Origin: Oscillospiraceae bacterium
GTDB lineage: Bacteria > Bacillota_A > Clostridia > Oscillospirales > WRJC01
Direction of reading: 5' to 3'
Assembly (NCBI GenBank): GCA_009782405.1
Contig: WRJC01000005.1
Coordinates: forward strand, 36,240 to 100,239
Length of the DNA: 64,000 nt
The notes below the pieces were generated by a model that searched no databases, had not been told where the DNA came from, and saw only the letters and a program-made list of their open reading frames with translations. A program made the position numbers and the translations under genes. The stretch's first letter is position 1; each line of letters starts with the position of its first letter. Below, in pieces: positions 37,175 through 45,315 of the stretch.

Positions 37175-37921
37175 TTAAAATTTTTCTCCGAAAATCGCCC
37201 TTCCGATCCTTACGACATTCGCTCCCCTCGAAATCGCCTCTTCAAAATCTTCGGACATCCCCATCGATAAAATTTCCATATCTATATTATCCATTTTTTT
37301 TGACGATATGTCAACAAAAATTTCGCGCATTTCTGAAAATAATTTCAATGTTTGCGCTTTTTTTGACTTTTCGGGCGGCGGGGCCATCGTCATCAGCCCC
37401 TTCACCCTCAAATTCCCGAACTCTTTCAGCTTCGAAACGAAGTCGAGCGCCTCCCCGGGCGAAATCCCGGTTTTCGATTCTTCGCCGCCGATGTTCACTT
37501 CCGCTAAAATATCCATTTTCAGCCCGTGCTGCGAGGCGCGTTTGTCTATTTCTTCGGCGAGCCGTATCGAATTCACCGACTGTATCAGGCTCACTTTGTC
37601 GATTATGTATTTCACTTTGTTCGTCTGCAGGTTCCCGATAAAATGGATCTCGGCCCCGCCGGCTATTTTGTCGTGCTTTTCAAGCAGCTCGCCCGCCCTG
37701 TTCTCGCCGATCAAATCGACGCCGGCGGCTATCGCGCAGTTTATCTTTTCCGGTTCGACCGTCTTGGTGACCGCCATCAGCCTGACTTTTTTTCCCGCGC
37801 CGCCGTATGCGGGATCCCTGCACAGGACCGCTCTGTCTATTTTTTCTTGGATGTCGCCGAGATTTTTTTTGATATATCCGAATTTTCCGTCCATTTTCAT
37901 CCACCAATGCAAATTTTTCAC
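37175..37921 (-). CDS. ylmE: YggS/YlmE-family PLP-binding protein
   Basis: The 248-residue single-domain PLP barrel of the YggS/PLPBP family has the cofactor lysine in RLMAVTKTVEPE (about residue 53), followed by IGENRAGELLEKH, HFIGNLQTNKVKYI and the phosphate-binding region near the C-terminus (LSMGMSEDFEEAI, GANVVRIGRAIFG). It is thought to maintain PLP homeostasis. The GTG at 37921 overlaps the upstream stop (GTGA); ATG codons 8 and 10 are alternatives that fit family length slightly better. Confidence 0.92.
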   Translation of the reverse strand: MKNLHWWMKMDGKFGYIKKNLGDIQEKIDRAVLCRDPAYGGAGKKVRLMAVTKTVEPEKINCAIAAGVDLIGENRAGELLEKHDKIAGGAEIHFIGNLQTNKVKYIIDKVSLIQSVNSIRLAEEIDKRASQHGLKMDILAEVNIGGEESKTGISPGEALDFVSKLKEFGNLRVKGLMTMAPPPEKSKKAQTLKLFSEMREIFVDISSKKMDNIDMEILSMGMSEDFEEAISRGANVVRIGRAIFGEKF

Positions 37922-39198
37922 TTTATCGGCTTGCCCTCGTACAGTTCTTTGCCCGCCACGATGATGTCTTCGTAGAGCTGCAGCGCCCCCCCTCCGTTTT
38001 CAGGCCTTTCTGCGGGGGCGAGATACAGGTAATACCCGTCGAATTTATCCAGGCGCTCTTCGGGGGGCAATTCCCTGAAAACGACGGTTTCCCCCTTTTT
38101 TATGTAGACGCCCTCGACCGCGTTTCCGTCTTCGCGCTCGATTACGCGGATTGCCTCCTCGGGAACTTTCATGCCGCTGACTTCTTTGAACACGATTTGG
38201 ATCGCCTGCTTTCTCGAAAAATCGAAATCGAAGGGTATTTCGGATATTTCGAACACCAATATGATTTCGTCCGAAAGCGCGCTTTCGATCTGCCTGCAAA
38301 GAACCGAAGCGACCGATTTGTTCGAGGAGAAGGGATATATGATGTCGTATTTCTTTCCGGCCGCAAAATCGGTTTTTTTGTTTTTTTGCGTCCGGCAGAC
38401 GACGTACCAAGTGAAATCATAGGCAACCTTTCCCAGCGCGTTGCTTGTGATGTTGTAGTCCGGTTCCACTGCCATGAGTTCGTCGAATTTTTCGAAATCT
38501 AAATTTTTCGCGGCGTCTGCGGTGAAATAGTTTTCGTATCCGTCGAATTTGTAATAGAAAACCCCCGATTTGCCCGCATGGACGTCGACTGCGCCGCTTC
38601 CGGAGCCCTGCGCCTCAAGCCGCTTCTTGTCGTCTGCCGCCGCTTCTATGATGTTTTCGAATCTGCCGGCGCTTATCTCCCCCGTCATGAGCTGCCTTTT
38701 GTTGAGGAGTATGAGAAATTCGTTTTTGTTTTTCCCGGCGTCCTTGAACTTGCCCTTTTCTATGCTTTGCAGCATCTCCAAATACATCGTCCGGGTGTCC
38801 CTGTCGATTTTTTCGATGTTTATCTTTACAAATTCCAGATTTATGTTGCTTTTGTTCAGTATGTCCAATCTTTCGGAAAGGGCGGATATTTTATCCCTTT
38901 CCGAAAAATCGGCGGCGCTCTGGAGCGACTGGGCCACGGCCTGGTTTTTTGAAACTTTTTCGCCGTTTTCTATCAGGTAATTGACGGAACTGGCCCCGTT
39001 GGAGTATATGATTTCCTCGTTTCTGAATATATAGCCGTAACCGTCGATGAAATCTTGGCTTATCTCCATGTCGGCGCGTTCCGTCTCGACGGCGTCCGCC
39101 CCGGTTTTGGCGTACTGAAAGATGAGATATGCGGCGATTGCGAGCAGCAGGACATTCAAAAAGACGGCGGCAGCGACAGATTTCAGCTTGTTTTTCAT
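37918..39198 (-). CDS. HlyD-like single-span membrane protein
   Basis: The 426-residue product has one N-terminal membrane segment (about 5-27), a region with coiled-coil character (about 80-165) flanked by biotinyl-lipoyl-like halves (SSVNYLIENGEKVSKNQAVA), and a beta-rich C-terminal part (VPEEAIRVIE, GVYIKKGETVVFRELPP). This is the HlyD/membrane-fusion adaptor plan. No ABC transporter partner is adjacent; it sits between miaA and yggS with ATGA and GTGA overlaps on each side. A related gene is often found before the sepF cluster in Clostridia, so it may serve envelope or division functions rather than export. Confidence 0.65.
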   Translation of the reverse strand: MKNKLKSVAAAVFLNVLLLAIAAYLIFQYAKTGADAVETERADMEISQDFIDGYGYIFRNEEIIYSNGASSVNYLIENGEKVSKNQAVAQSLQSAADFSERDKISALSERLDILNKSNINLEFVKINIEKIDRDTRTMYLEMLQSIEKGKFKDAGKNKNEFLILLNKRQLMTGEISAGRFENIIEAAADDKKRLEAQGSGSGAVDVHAGKSGVFYYKFDGYENYFTADAAKNLDFEKFDELMAVEPDYNITSNALGKVAYDFTWYVVCRTQKNKKTDFAAGKKYDIIYPFSSNKSVASVLCRQIESALSDEIILVFEISEIPFDFDFSRKQAIQIVFKEVSGMKVPEEAIRVIEREDGNAVEGVYIKKGETVVFRELPPEERLDKFDGYYLYLAPAERPENGGGALQLYEDIIVAGKELYEGKPIK

Positions 39199-40112
39199 AA
39201 TTTGGCAAACTCCAGACATTTTTTCACGCAATCCCCGCCCGGTTCCAGCCAGATCGTCTGCAAATCCCTTTTGAACCATGTGAGCTGGCGCTTGGCGTAA
39301 TTTCTCGTATGCTGCTTGATTTTTTCCACAGCTTCCCCAAAGCCCGAACGCCCGGCAAAACAATCGAAGAGTTCCGCATACCCGATGGCCCCGATCCTCC
39401 TTATGTCCTCTTCGGCGCCGCTTTCGTAGAGTTTCGAGGCCTCCTCGGCCAGCCCGGCGGCCATCATTTGGCTTGTCCGTTCGTTTACGGCATCGTAGAG
39501 GCTTTCCCTTTCGGGGTAGTTCAAGCCGATTTTCACGAATTCATAGGGCGGCTCCCCGAGTTTTGAGAGTTCGTCCAATTCGGATTTTGTCTTTCCCGTA
39601 ACTTTGAAAATCTCAAGCGCGCGCGCGATTCTTTTCCTGTTGTTTTGGTGTATCCGCCCCGCGCTTTCTTTGTCGATTTCGGCGAGCATCGAATACAGGC
39701 GCCCGGTCGGCAGCCGTTCCAGTTCGCCCCTGTATTCGGGGTCGTTTTCATAGTCGGCGAATTTTGTGCTGCCGATAAAATGGTCGATGTAGAGCCCGGT
39801 CCCCCCGCAGAGTATGACATTTTTCCCGCCGGCCGCGATTTCGCGGGCGCAATCCCCGGCCAGCTTCACATATTTTGCCACGCAGAACGGGTCGGACCTC
39901 GCCGAGCGTATGGAAACTATGTCGATCAGATGGTGCTTTATCCCGCACATTTCCCCGAGCGTGGGTTTTGCCGTCCCTATGTTCAGTTCTTTGTATATCT
40001 GCATCGAGTCCGCCGAAATTATTTCGGCGCCGATTTTTGCGGCGAGCGCCGCGGCCACCCGGGTTTTGCCGCTTGCGGTCGGGCCGCATATGACAGTGAT
40101 TTTAGGTTTCAG
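39195..40112 (-). CDS. miaA: tRNA dimethylallyltransferase, non-ATG start
   Basis: This 305-residue enzyme isopentenylates A37 of tRNAs reading UNN codons. The P-loop CGPTASGKTRVA lies near the N-terminus, with ISADSMQIYKELNIGTAKP, ILCGGTGLYIDHFI, and the C-terminal RQLTWFKRD. No ATG or TTG precedes the P-loop before the in-frame TGA. The best start is CTG at 40112 (LKPKITVICGPTASGKT; family members often begin MKPK), with GGAG 9 bp upstream. GTG at 40058 would delete the P-loop and is unlikely. A dispersed repeat starts about 20 bp upstream. Confidence 0.85.
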   Translation of the reverse strand: MKPKITVICGPTASGKTRVAAALAAKIGAEIISADSMQIYKELNIGTAKPTLGEMCGIKHHLIDIVSIRSARSDPFCVAKYVKLAGDCAREIAAGGKNVILCGGTGLYIDHFIGSTKFADYENDPEYRGELERLPTGRLYSMLAEIDKESAGRIHQNNRKRIARALEIFKVTGKTKSELDELSKLGEPPYEFVKIGLNYPERESLYDAVNERTSQMMAAGLAEEASKLYESGAEEDIRRIGAIGYAELFDCFAGRSGFGEAVEKIKQHTRNYAKRQLTWFKRDLQTIWLEPGGDCVKKCLEFAKL

Positions 40113-40133
40113 AAGCGCTCACTCCGTTCGCTT

Positions 40134-40218
40134 TAGTTTAGTTTTCAGTTTTCAGTGGAACGAGTTTTCAGTTAAAGTTAGTTTTTTCTGACAACTGATA
40201 ACTGAAAACTGAAAACTC
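40134..40218. repeat. Dispersed inverted repeat, copy B
   Basis: A larger version of the element at 36465: left arm GTTTTCAGTTTTCAGTGGAA (40141-40160), then CGAGTTTTCAGTT, and right arm ACTGAAAACTGAAAACTCG (40201-40219). It sits between queA and miaA, right against the miaA start region. Confidence 0.7.
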
Positions 40219-40227
40219 GTCAACTCG

Positions 40228-41277
40228 TCAAATTATGAGCATCGCGTCGCCGAACGAAAAAAACCTGTATTTGTTTTCCACCGCCGTTTTGTAGGCTTCG
40301 AGGATTTTTTCCCTCGAACAGAAGGCCGAGACGAGCATCAGCAGGGTGCTTTCGGGCAGGTGGAAATTGGTTATGAGCGCGTCGGCCACCGCAAAATCGT
40401 ATTTTCCGTAAATGAATATTCCGGTTTTGTCTTCGCAGGGGGTGATTTTTCCGTATTTGGCGAAATTGCCTTCCAGCGCCCTGCACGAAGTGGTTCCCAC
40501 CGCGACCACCCTGCGCCCTTCACTTTTCGCCTTCGCTATTTCGCTTGCGCTCCTTTCGGATATGCGGTATCTCTCCTCGTGCATTTTGTGCCCCGCGATG
40601 TCTTCGGTTTTCACCGGCCGGAAGGTCCCAAGGCCCACGTGCAGGGTTATCGGGCATATGGCCACGCCCTTTGCCGAAATCGAATCCAAAAGCTCCGGGG
40701 TGAAGTGCAGGCCCGCGGTGGGGGCCGCGGCGGATCCGGGCTGTCCCGGATTTGCGTAGACGGTCTGGTAGCGCTCTTTGGCATCCGCCGAACTTTCGCT
40801 TTCCTTGATGTACGGCGGCAGCGGCGCCTTGCCTATTTCCTCGAGCAAATCGGAAAAACGTTCGCCCTTGCCGAAAAAAAACTCAACGAGCTTTTTGCCG
40901 TCGTCCAGACCCTGCAGCACTTCCGCCCTCAGGCGGCCGCCCCCGAAGCAAAACGCCGCGCCCTTCTTTCCCTTCCTGCCCGGCTTCATGATCGCCTCCC
41001 AGACATCGCCGCCCATGTTTTCAAGCAGCAACAACTCGACGGCTGCGCCCGTGCCCTCTTTCTCGCCGATCAGCCGGGCGGGGAAAACCTTCGACTCGTT
41101 GACCACGAGCACGTCTCCTGCGCGCAGGTAATGGACAATGTCGCAAAAATGCCTGTGCTCCATGGCGCCGGTTTTTTTGTCGAGGACCATGAGCCTCGAA
41201 GCGTCGCGCTTTTCTGCGGGGGTTTGGGCTATCAAATTTTCAGGCAGGTCAAAACGGTAATCCTTGAGAAGGGCCAT
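40228..41277 (-). CDS. queA: tRNA preQ1(34) S-adenosylmethionine ribosyltransferase-isomerase
   Basis: This 349-residue enzyme transfers the ribose of SAM onto preQ1 in tRNA to give epoxyqueuosine. It begins LLKDYRFDLPENLIAQTPAEKR and has VLVVNESKVFPARLIG, AAPTAGLHFTPELL, HVGLGTFRPV and ITNFHLPESTLLMLVSAF, all signatures of the QueA family. It is the first gene of the long minus-strand run. No tgt or other queuosine genes are in the window. Its promoter faces that of dapA. Confidence 0.95.
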   Translation of the reverse strand: MALLKDYRFDLPENLIAQTPAEKRDASRLMVLDKKTGAMEHRHFCDIVHYLRAGDVLVVNESKVFPARLIGEKEGTGAAVELLLLENMGGDVWEAIMKPGRKGKKGAAFCFGGGRLRAEVLQGLDDGKKLVEFFFGKGERFSDLLEEIGKAPLPPYIKESESSADAKERYQTVYANPGQPGSAAAPTAGLHFTPELLDSISAKGVAICPITLHVGLGTFRPVKTEDIAGHKMHEERYRISERSASEIAKAKSEGRRVVAVGTTSCRALEGNFAKYGKITPCEDKTGIFIYGKYDFAVADALITNFHLPESTLLMLVSAFCSREKILEAYKTAVENKYRFFSFGDAMLII

Positions 41278-41322
41278 CGATCACGCTTTCTTTTAAATTA
41301 ACAAAATAACGCAAAAAAATAT

Positions 41323-41351
41323 TTGACATATTTAAAAATTAATGGTAAAAT
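41323..41351 (+). promoter_or_regulatory. SigA-type promoter of the dap operon
   Basis: TTGACA (41323-41328) and TAAAAT (41346-41351), spacer 17 bp. Predicted initiation near 41358 gives a leader of about 95 bases; no lysine riboswitch is recognisable in it. Confidence 0.7.
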
Positions 41352-41375
41352 TTAAATAAAGCCCGATATTTGAAC

Positions 41376-41404
41376 ATTATAGCACAGATATATGAAAAAT
41401 ACAA
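41376..41404 (-). promoter_or_regulatory. Promoter of queA, face to face with the dap promoter
   Basis: Minus-strand TTGTAT (41399-41404) and TATAAT (41376-41381), spacer 17 bp, about 100 bp upstream of queA. Each promoter lies downstream of the other, so the two transcripts would overlap by about a dozen bases. Confidence 0.65.
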
Positions 41405-41451
41405 TATTTTTTTATAAAAAAACAAAAAACTTTGAGGAGATTTTTAAAACA

Positions 41452-42336
41452 ATGAAGAGGAAAATTTTTACGGGCGCGGGGACTGCGATAATCACGCCGC
41501 TCCGAAACGGCGAAATCGACTGCGAAACCTATTGCCGGCTCATAGAATTCCAGATAGAAAACGGCATCGACGCGATAGTGGTGTGCGGCACCACGGGCGA
41601 AGCCTCGACTTTGACCGACGACGAGCACAAAAAGATGATAGACCTCACAGTCGAAAAAGTGAACGGCAGGGCAAAAGTGGTCGCGGGAGCGGGCTCGAAC
41701 GACACCGCCTACGCGATAGAGCTCTCCAAGCACTGCGAGAGGGCGGGCGTGGACGCCATGCTCCAAGTCACCCCGTATTACAACAAAACCACGCAAAAAG
41801 GGCTCATCCGGCATTTTTTCGAAATTGCGGATTCCGTTTCCACGCCCATCATTTTGTACAATGTGCCGGCCAGGACAAACCTCGGCATACTTCCGGCCAC
41901 ATATTATGAGCTCTCAAAGCACGAAAACATCGTGGCGACAAAAGAAGCGAGCGGCAACATGAAGGCGATCGCCCAGACCATGCAGCTCTGCGGGGACGAG
42001 CTGTGGATATATTCGGGAAACGACGAGGACATCGTCCCGATTTTGGCGCTTGGGGGGCTTGGCGTGATCTCGGTTTTGTCGAACCTGCTCCCAAAGGAAG
42101 TGCGCGACATATGCGCGCTGTATTTCGCCGGAAAGACGAAGGAGAGCGCGGAGCTGCACATAAAATACATCGATTTGGTGGATGCGCTGTTTAGCGAAAC
42201 GAACCCGATCCCCGTAAAAACCGCAATGGGGCAAATGGGCCTGGACAGCGGCGAGCTCCGGCTGCCCTTATGCGAAATGGAGGACAAAAACAAAGCCATG
42301 CTCGCCGGTGTTCTGAGAAAGCACGGCCTGATTTAG
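41452..42336 (+). CDS. dapA: 4-hydroxy-tetrahydrodipicolinate synthase
   Basis: This 294-residue TIM-barrel aldolase condenses pyruvate with aspartate semialdehyde in the lysine/diaminopimelate pathway. It has GTAIITPL at the start, VCGTTGEASTLTDDEH, the catalytic tyrosine in VTPYYNKTTQKG and the Schiff-base lysine in IVATKEASGN (about 163). ATG 41452 was chosen by family start and GAGGAGA upstream. dapB follows after 16 bp. Confidence 0.95.
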   Translation: MKRKIFTGAGTAIITPLRNGEIDCETYCRLIEFQIENGIDAIVVCGTTGEASTLTDDEHKKMIDLTVEKVNGRAKVVAGAGSNDTAYAIELSKHCERAGVDAMLQVTPYYNKTTQKGLIRHFFEIADSVSTPIILYNVPARTNLGILPATYYELSKHENIVATKEASGNMKAIAQTMQLCGDELWIYSGNDEDIVPILALGGLGVISVLSNLLPKEVRDICALYFAGKTKESAELHIKYIDLVDALFSETNPIPVKTAMGQMGLDSGELRLPLCEMEDKNKAMLAGVLRKHGLI

Positions 42337-42352
42337 GGAAGGTGAAATTTTC

Positions 42353-43141
42353 ATGAAGATAATACTCGCCGGGCACACCGGCAAACTGGGGCGCGCGGCA
42401 ATCGAAGCCGCCGCGAAAAAACCGGAGGAATTTTCGATAGCGGCGGGAATCGACATAACCCCTCCGGGGCCGGCCCCGGGTTTTCCCGCATTTTTGCTTT
42501 CCCGAATTTGGGACTGCGAGGCTGCGGCCGATGCGATCATCGACTGCTCCCACCACAGCGCGGCCGGAATTTTGTTGGAATACGCAGAGGCCAAAAAAAT
42601 CCCCATAGTGGTCTGCCCCACCGGGCACACCCCCGAAGAAGCGGAACTCATAAAGTCATGCTCGAAAAAAATCGCGGTGTTCAAGTCGGCAAATATGTCG
42701 CTTGGGGCAAACTTGATAGCCGAACTCGCGAAAAAGGCCGCGAAGCTGTTAGGCGGCGATTTTGACATAGAGATAATCGAAAAGCACCACAACCAGAAAG
42801 CCGACGCCCCCAGCGGCACCGCGCTGATGATCGCCGACGAGATTTGCTCGGTGTTCGGGGAGGCTGACAAACCCGAATATGTCTATGGGCGCCACGGCAT
42901 GAAAGGGGCGCGCAAACCTGACGAGATAGGCATACATGCCATCAGGGGCGGGACGATAGTCGGCGAGCACGAGGTGATCTTCGCGGGGGCAAACGAGACC
43001 GTCTCGATCTCGCACAGCGCGCAGTCCAGGGAGATGTTCGCAAGCGGCGCTTTGGCCGCCGCGAGGTTTTTATGCGGAAGGCCGGCGGGCCTTTACGGAA
43101 TGAAGGATCTGATAGGCGAAATCGCAGGAAAGGAAATGTAA
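42353..43141 (+). CDS. dapB: 4-hydroxy-tetrahydrodipicolinate reductase
   Basis: This 262-residue reductase has an N-terminal nucleotide-binding motif ILAGHTGKLGRA, VVCPTGHTPEEAEL, and the active-site loop EIIEKHHNQKADAPSGTAL (about 140-160), followed by HAIRGGTIVGEHEVIFAG. The first glycine motif (GHTGKLG) departs slightly from the usual GxxGxMG. The next gene starts 6 bp later. Confidence 0.94.
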   Translation: MKIILAGHTGKLGRAAIEAAAKKPEEFSIAAGIDITPPGPAPGFPAFLLSRIWDCEAAADAIIDCSHHSAAGILLEYAEAKKIPIVVCPTGHTPEEAELIKSCSKKIAVFKSANMSLGANLIAELAKKAAKLLGGDFDIEIIEKHHNQKADAPSGTALMIADEICSVFGEADKPEYVYGRHGMKGARKPDEIGIHAIRGGTIVGEHEVIFAGANETVSISHSAQSREMFASGALAAARFLCGRPAGLYGMKDLIGEIAGKEM

Positions 43142-43146
43142 AATTT

Positions 43147-43620
43147 ATGCTCAAAGACATAGCGCACATAATAGAAAACGTCAAGCTCTCGCATGGCGTC
43201 ACCCTTGTCACAATTTACAACACGGACGCCTCGAACAGGGAAAAAATTTTAAGGAAGCTCGCGGAGAACGGCATAAACATCGACATGATCTCGCAGAGCC
43301 CGTGTTTCGGCGGGGACATAACGCTTTCTTTCACCCTGCCGGACAAGGATTTGCCCAAAACCCTCGAAACGGCGGCGGCTTTCAAATTGGAGAAAGAAAA
43401 AACCGAAGTGAGCATATGCTCGAACAACCTGACCATAGCCTTCTTCGGGGCGCAGATAATAAACACGCCGGGCATAGCGGCGCACATATTCGGCGAGTTT
43501 TTGGAATTCGGGATCAACATCGTTTTGATCACCACTTCGGATTCGAGCGTTTCGTGCCTGGTATCTAAACCCGACGAGGTCAAAGCGATGAAAATGCTGC
43601 AGGAATTAAAATTTATATAA
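43147..43620 (+). CDS. Free-standing aspartokinase-type tandem ACT protein
   Basis: This 157-residue protein is built only of two ACT units. The first (about 12-75) reads SHGVTLVTIYNTDASNREKI, then NGINIDMISQSP; the second (about 90-157) reads LTIAFFGAQIINTPGIAAHI and FGINIVLITTSDSSVSCLVS. Both match the regulatory half of aspartate kinase, including the second ACT with its SxxxxSxLV-type ending; the kinase domain is absent. B. subtilis makes a similar separate beta subunit from an internal start of lysC. Location 6 bp after dapB suggests lysine- or threonine-responsive control of aspartokinase. ATG 43147 was chosen by alignment, although its ribosome site (AGGAAATG) is modest. Confidence 0.75.
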   Translation: MLKDIAHIIENVKLSHGVTLVTIYNTDASNREKILRKLAENGINIDMISQSPCFGGDITLSFTLPDKDLPKTLETAAAFKLEKEKTEVSICSNNLTIAFFGAQIINTPGIAAHIFGEFLEFGINIVLITTSDSSVSCLVSKPDEVKAMKMLQELKFI

Positions 43621-43663
43621 TCATTTATTCAATTTATTCAAAAGAAAGGATGTTATACCCATT

Positions 43664-45178
43664 ATGAAAAAGTTTGTGCTGTTCTTATTGCTTTTCTCTT
43701 TTGCGGCGGGCGCCGCATTCGCGCTCCCGGCCTGCGGAAACGCGGGCGAGGAATCGGGCAATGCCCAGACCAAGGAAGCGGGCGATTCCGAAGGCCCCGG
43801 GGGCGACGACGGGCAAAGCGGGCAGGAAGCCCCGGAAGAAACCTATGCCCCTCCGGAACTTCCCGAAATCAATCTGCAAGGGACGGATTTTGTAGTGGTG
43901 ACAAACGACTATTCCATACCGATATGGTCGCAGAGGGACTTTGGGGCCGAGGCGGAAACCGGCGACACGATCAACGACGCGGTCTACAAGAGAAATTCGC
44001 TTGTGGACGAAAAATTCAACTGCAAAGTGACCGAAAACAAAGTGGACGATGCGGCCGGCCTGATCAAAAGATTGGTCAAGGCGGGCGACAGTTCGGCCAA
44101 TGCGGTCTGCGTTCGGCTCAGGAATTTGAGCGACCTTTCCACTTCAAACAACCTCGTGGAATTTGGGCATCTCACGTATATCGACCTGGAAAAGCCCTGG
44201 TGGGACCAAAACTGCGTGAAGGACCTCTCCATCGACCACAAAGTGTTCGGGGTGGCCTCAGACATGACGCTCATGGACAAGGATTCCACCACGGCGATGG
44301 TCTTCAACAAAAAAATGCAGGCCGACTACGGAATCGAAAACCTGTACAAACTCGTCGATGACGGAAAATGGACGCTCGACAAACTGCTCGAACTGTGCAA
44401 GCTCGTCTCGGTGGACGTCGACGGAAATGGGAAATTCGACGACAAGGACGCATACGGGTTGTTGTACCAGAGGGACACCATGACCAGCTTCCTCTCGGGC
44501 TGCGGCGAATTCATCGGAGAAAAGGACGCGAACGATTTGCCGGTGCTCACGCTGAACACGCCCAAGGCGCTCGAGGTCTTAGACAAACTCTACGATATTC
44601 TGTACGATGAAAGGTACTGCTTCCACGTGATGAAATTTTTCGACCCGACTTCGATAGGCTTCACCGACGGGATGAACATGATATTCCAGGACGACAGGGG
44701 CCTTTTCATGTGGATAAGGATGGCGGACGTGGAAAACCTGCGCACAATGGACACGGACTTCGGGATACTTCCCATACCGAAGTACAACGAGCAGCAAGCC
44801 GAATACTTGCAGACGGTGAACCCGTATGTGGGAGTGGTCACCGCTGTCCCGCAGTGCGCGGGGAGCTTCGACGAAGCCAGCGCGATTGTGGAATATTTGT
44901 CATACGAGTCGAAATACATACTGCAGCCCGCATATTACGAAGTGGTGCTCAACAACAAAATAGCCAGGGACGAGGAAAGCAGCAAAATGCTGGACATCAT
45001 CTTCTTCAACAGGGCCTATGACATCGGGGATGTTTTCGATTTCGGCGGCCTGGGCAGCGACCTTTTGAACATGACGATGACTTTTGACCGGAACATAGTC
45101 TCGAAATACGAGAAAAAGGAAAACAACGCGCTCAAGGCGATCGACAAGCTGGTGGAAAAAATCCAAGAAATAGATTAA
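43664..45178 (+). CDS. Extracellular solute-binding lipoprotein
   Basis: The 504-residue product has a lipoprotein signal with LPAC near residue 24, a Gly/Glu/Asp-rich linker, and a family-1 type solute-binding body: FVVVTNDYSIPIWSQRDFG, MVFNKKMQADYGIENLYKLV, WTLDKLLELCKLV, DTDFGILPIPKYNEQQ. Proteins of this kind usually deliver sugars or oligosaccharides to ABC permeases, but no permease or ATPase gene is adjacent. GAAAGGATG precedes the start. A hairpin terminator follows the gene. Confidence 0.78.
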   Translation: MKKFVLFLLLFSFAAGAAFALPACGNAGEESGNAQTKEAGDSEGPGGDDGQSGQEAPEETYAPPELPEINLQGTDFVVVTNDYSIPIWSQRDFGAEAETGDTINDAVYKRNSLVDEKFNCKVTENKVDDAAGLIKRLVKAGDSSANAVCVRLRNLSDLSTSNNLVEFGHLTYIDLEKPWWDQNCVKDLSIDHKVFGVASDMTLMDKDSTTAMVFNKKMQADYGIENLYKLVDDGKWTLDKLLELCKLVSVDVDGNGKFDDKDAYGLLYQRDTMTSFLSGCGEFIGEKDANDLPVLTLNTPKALEVLDKLYDILYDERYCFHVMKFFDPTSIGFTDGMNMIFQDDRGLFMWIRMADVENLRTMDTDFGILPIPKYNEQQAEYLQTVNPYVGVVTAVPQCAGSFDEASAIVEYLSYESKYILQPAYYEVVLNNKIARDEESSKMLDIIFFNRAYDIGDVFDFGGLGSDLLNMTMTFDRNIVSKYEKKENNALKAIDKLVEKIQEID

Positions 45179-45209
45179 ATGACGCGGATTCGATTTTGCG
45201 TTCATAGGC

Positions 45210-45243
45210 AAAAGCAAATAAAAATCATTTTATTTGCTTTTTT
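45210..45243 (+). terminator. Intrinsic terminator after the solute-binding protein gene
   Basis: AAAAGCAAATAAAAA (45210-45224) pairs with TTTTATTTGCTTTT (from 45227) around a short loop and runs into TTTTT. It is AU-rich but long; a second T-run follows at 45250-45260. Confidence 0.7.
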
Positions 45244-45244
45244 G

Positions 45245-45273
45245 TTGAATTTTTTTTTTTGGTGTGATATAAT
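45245..45273 (+). promoter_or_regulatory. Promoter of the cysteine desulfurase gene
   Basis: TTGAAT (45245-45250) and TATAAT (45268-45273), spacer 17 bp, 43 bp before the start codon. Confidence 0.65.
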
Positions 45274-45315
45274 GCCTGTAGCGATAAATTCAAGAGAGGG
45301 CGAGATGGAGGAAAA

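Noticed and set aside
41281..41451. Possible lysine riboswitch before dapA
   Set aside because: The leader is too short and lacks the conserved lysine-element core; only promoters are supported.
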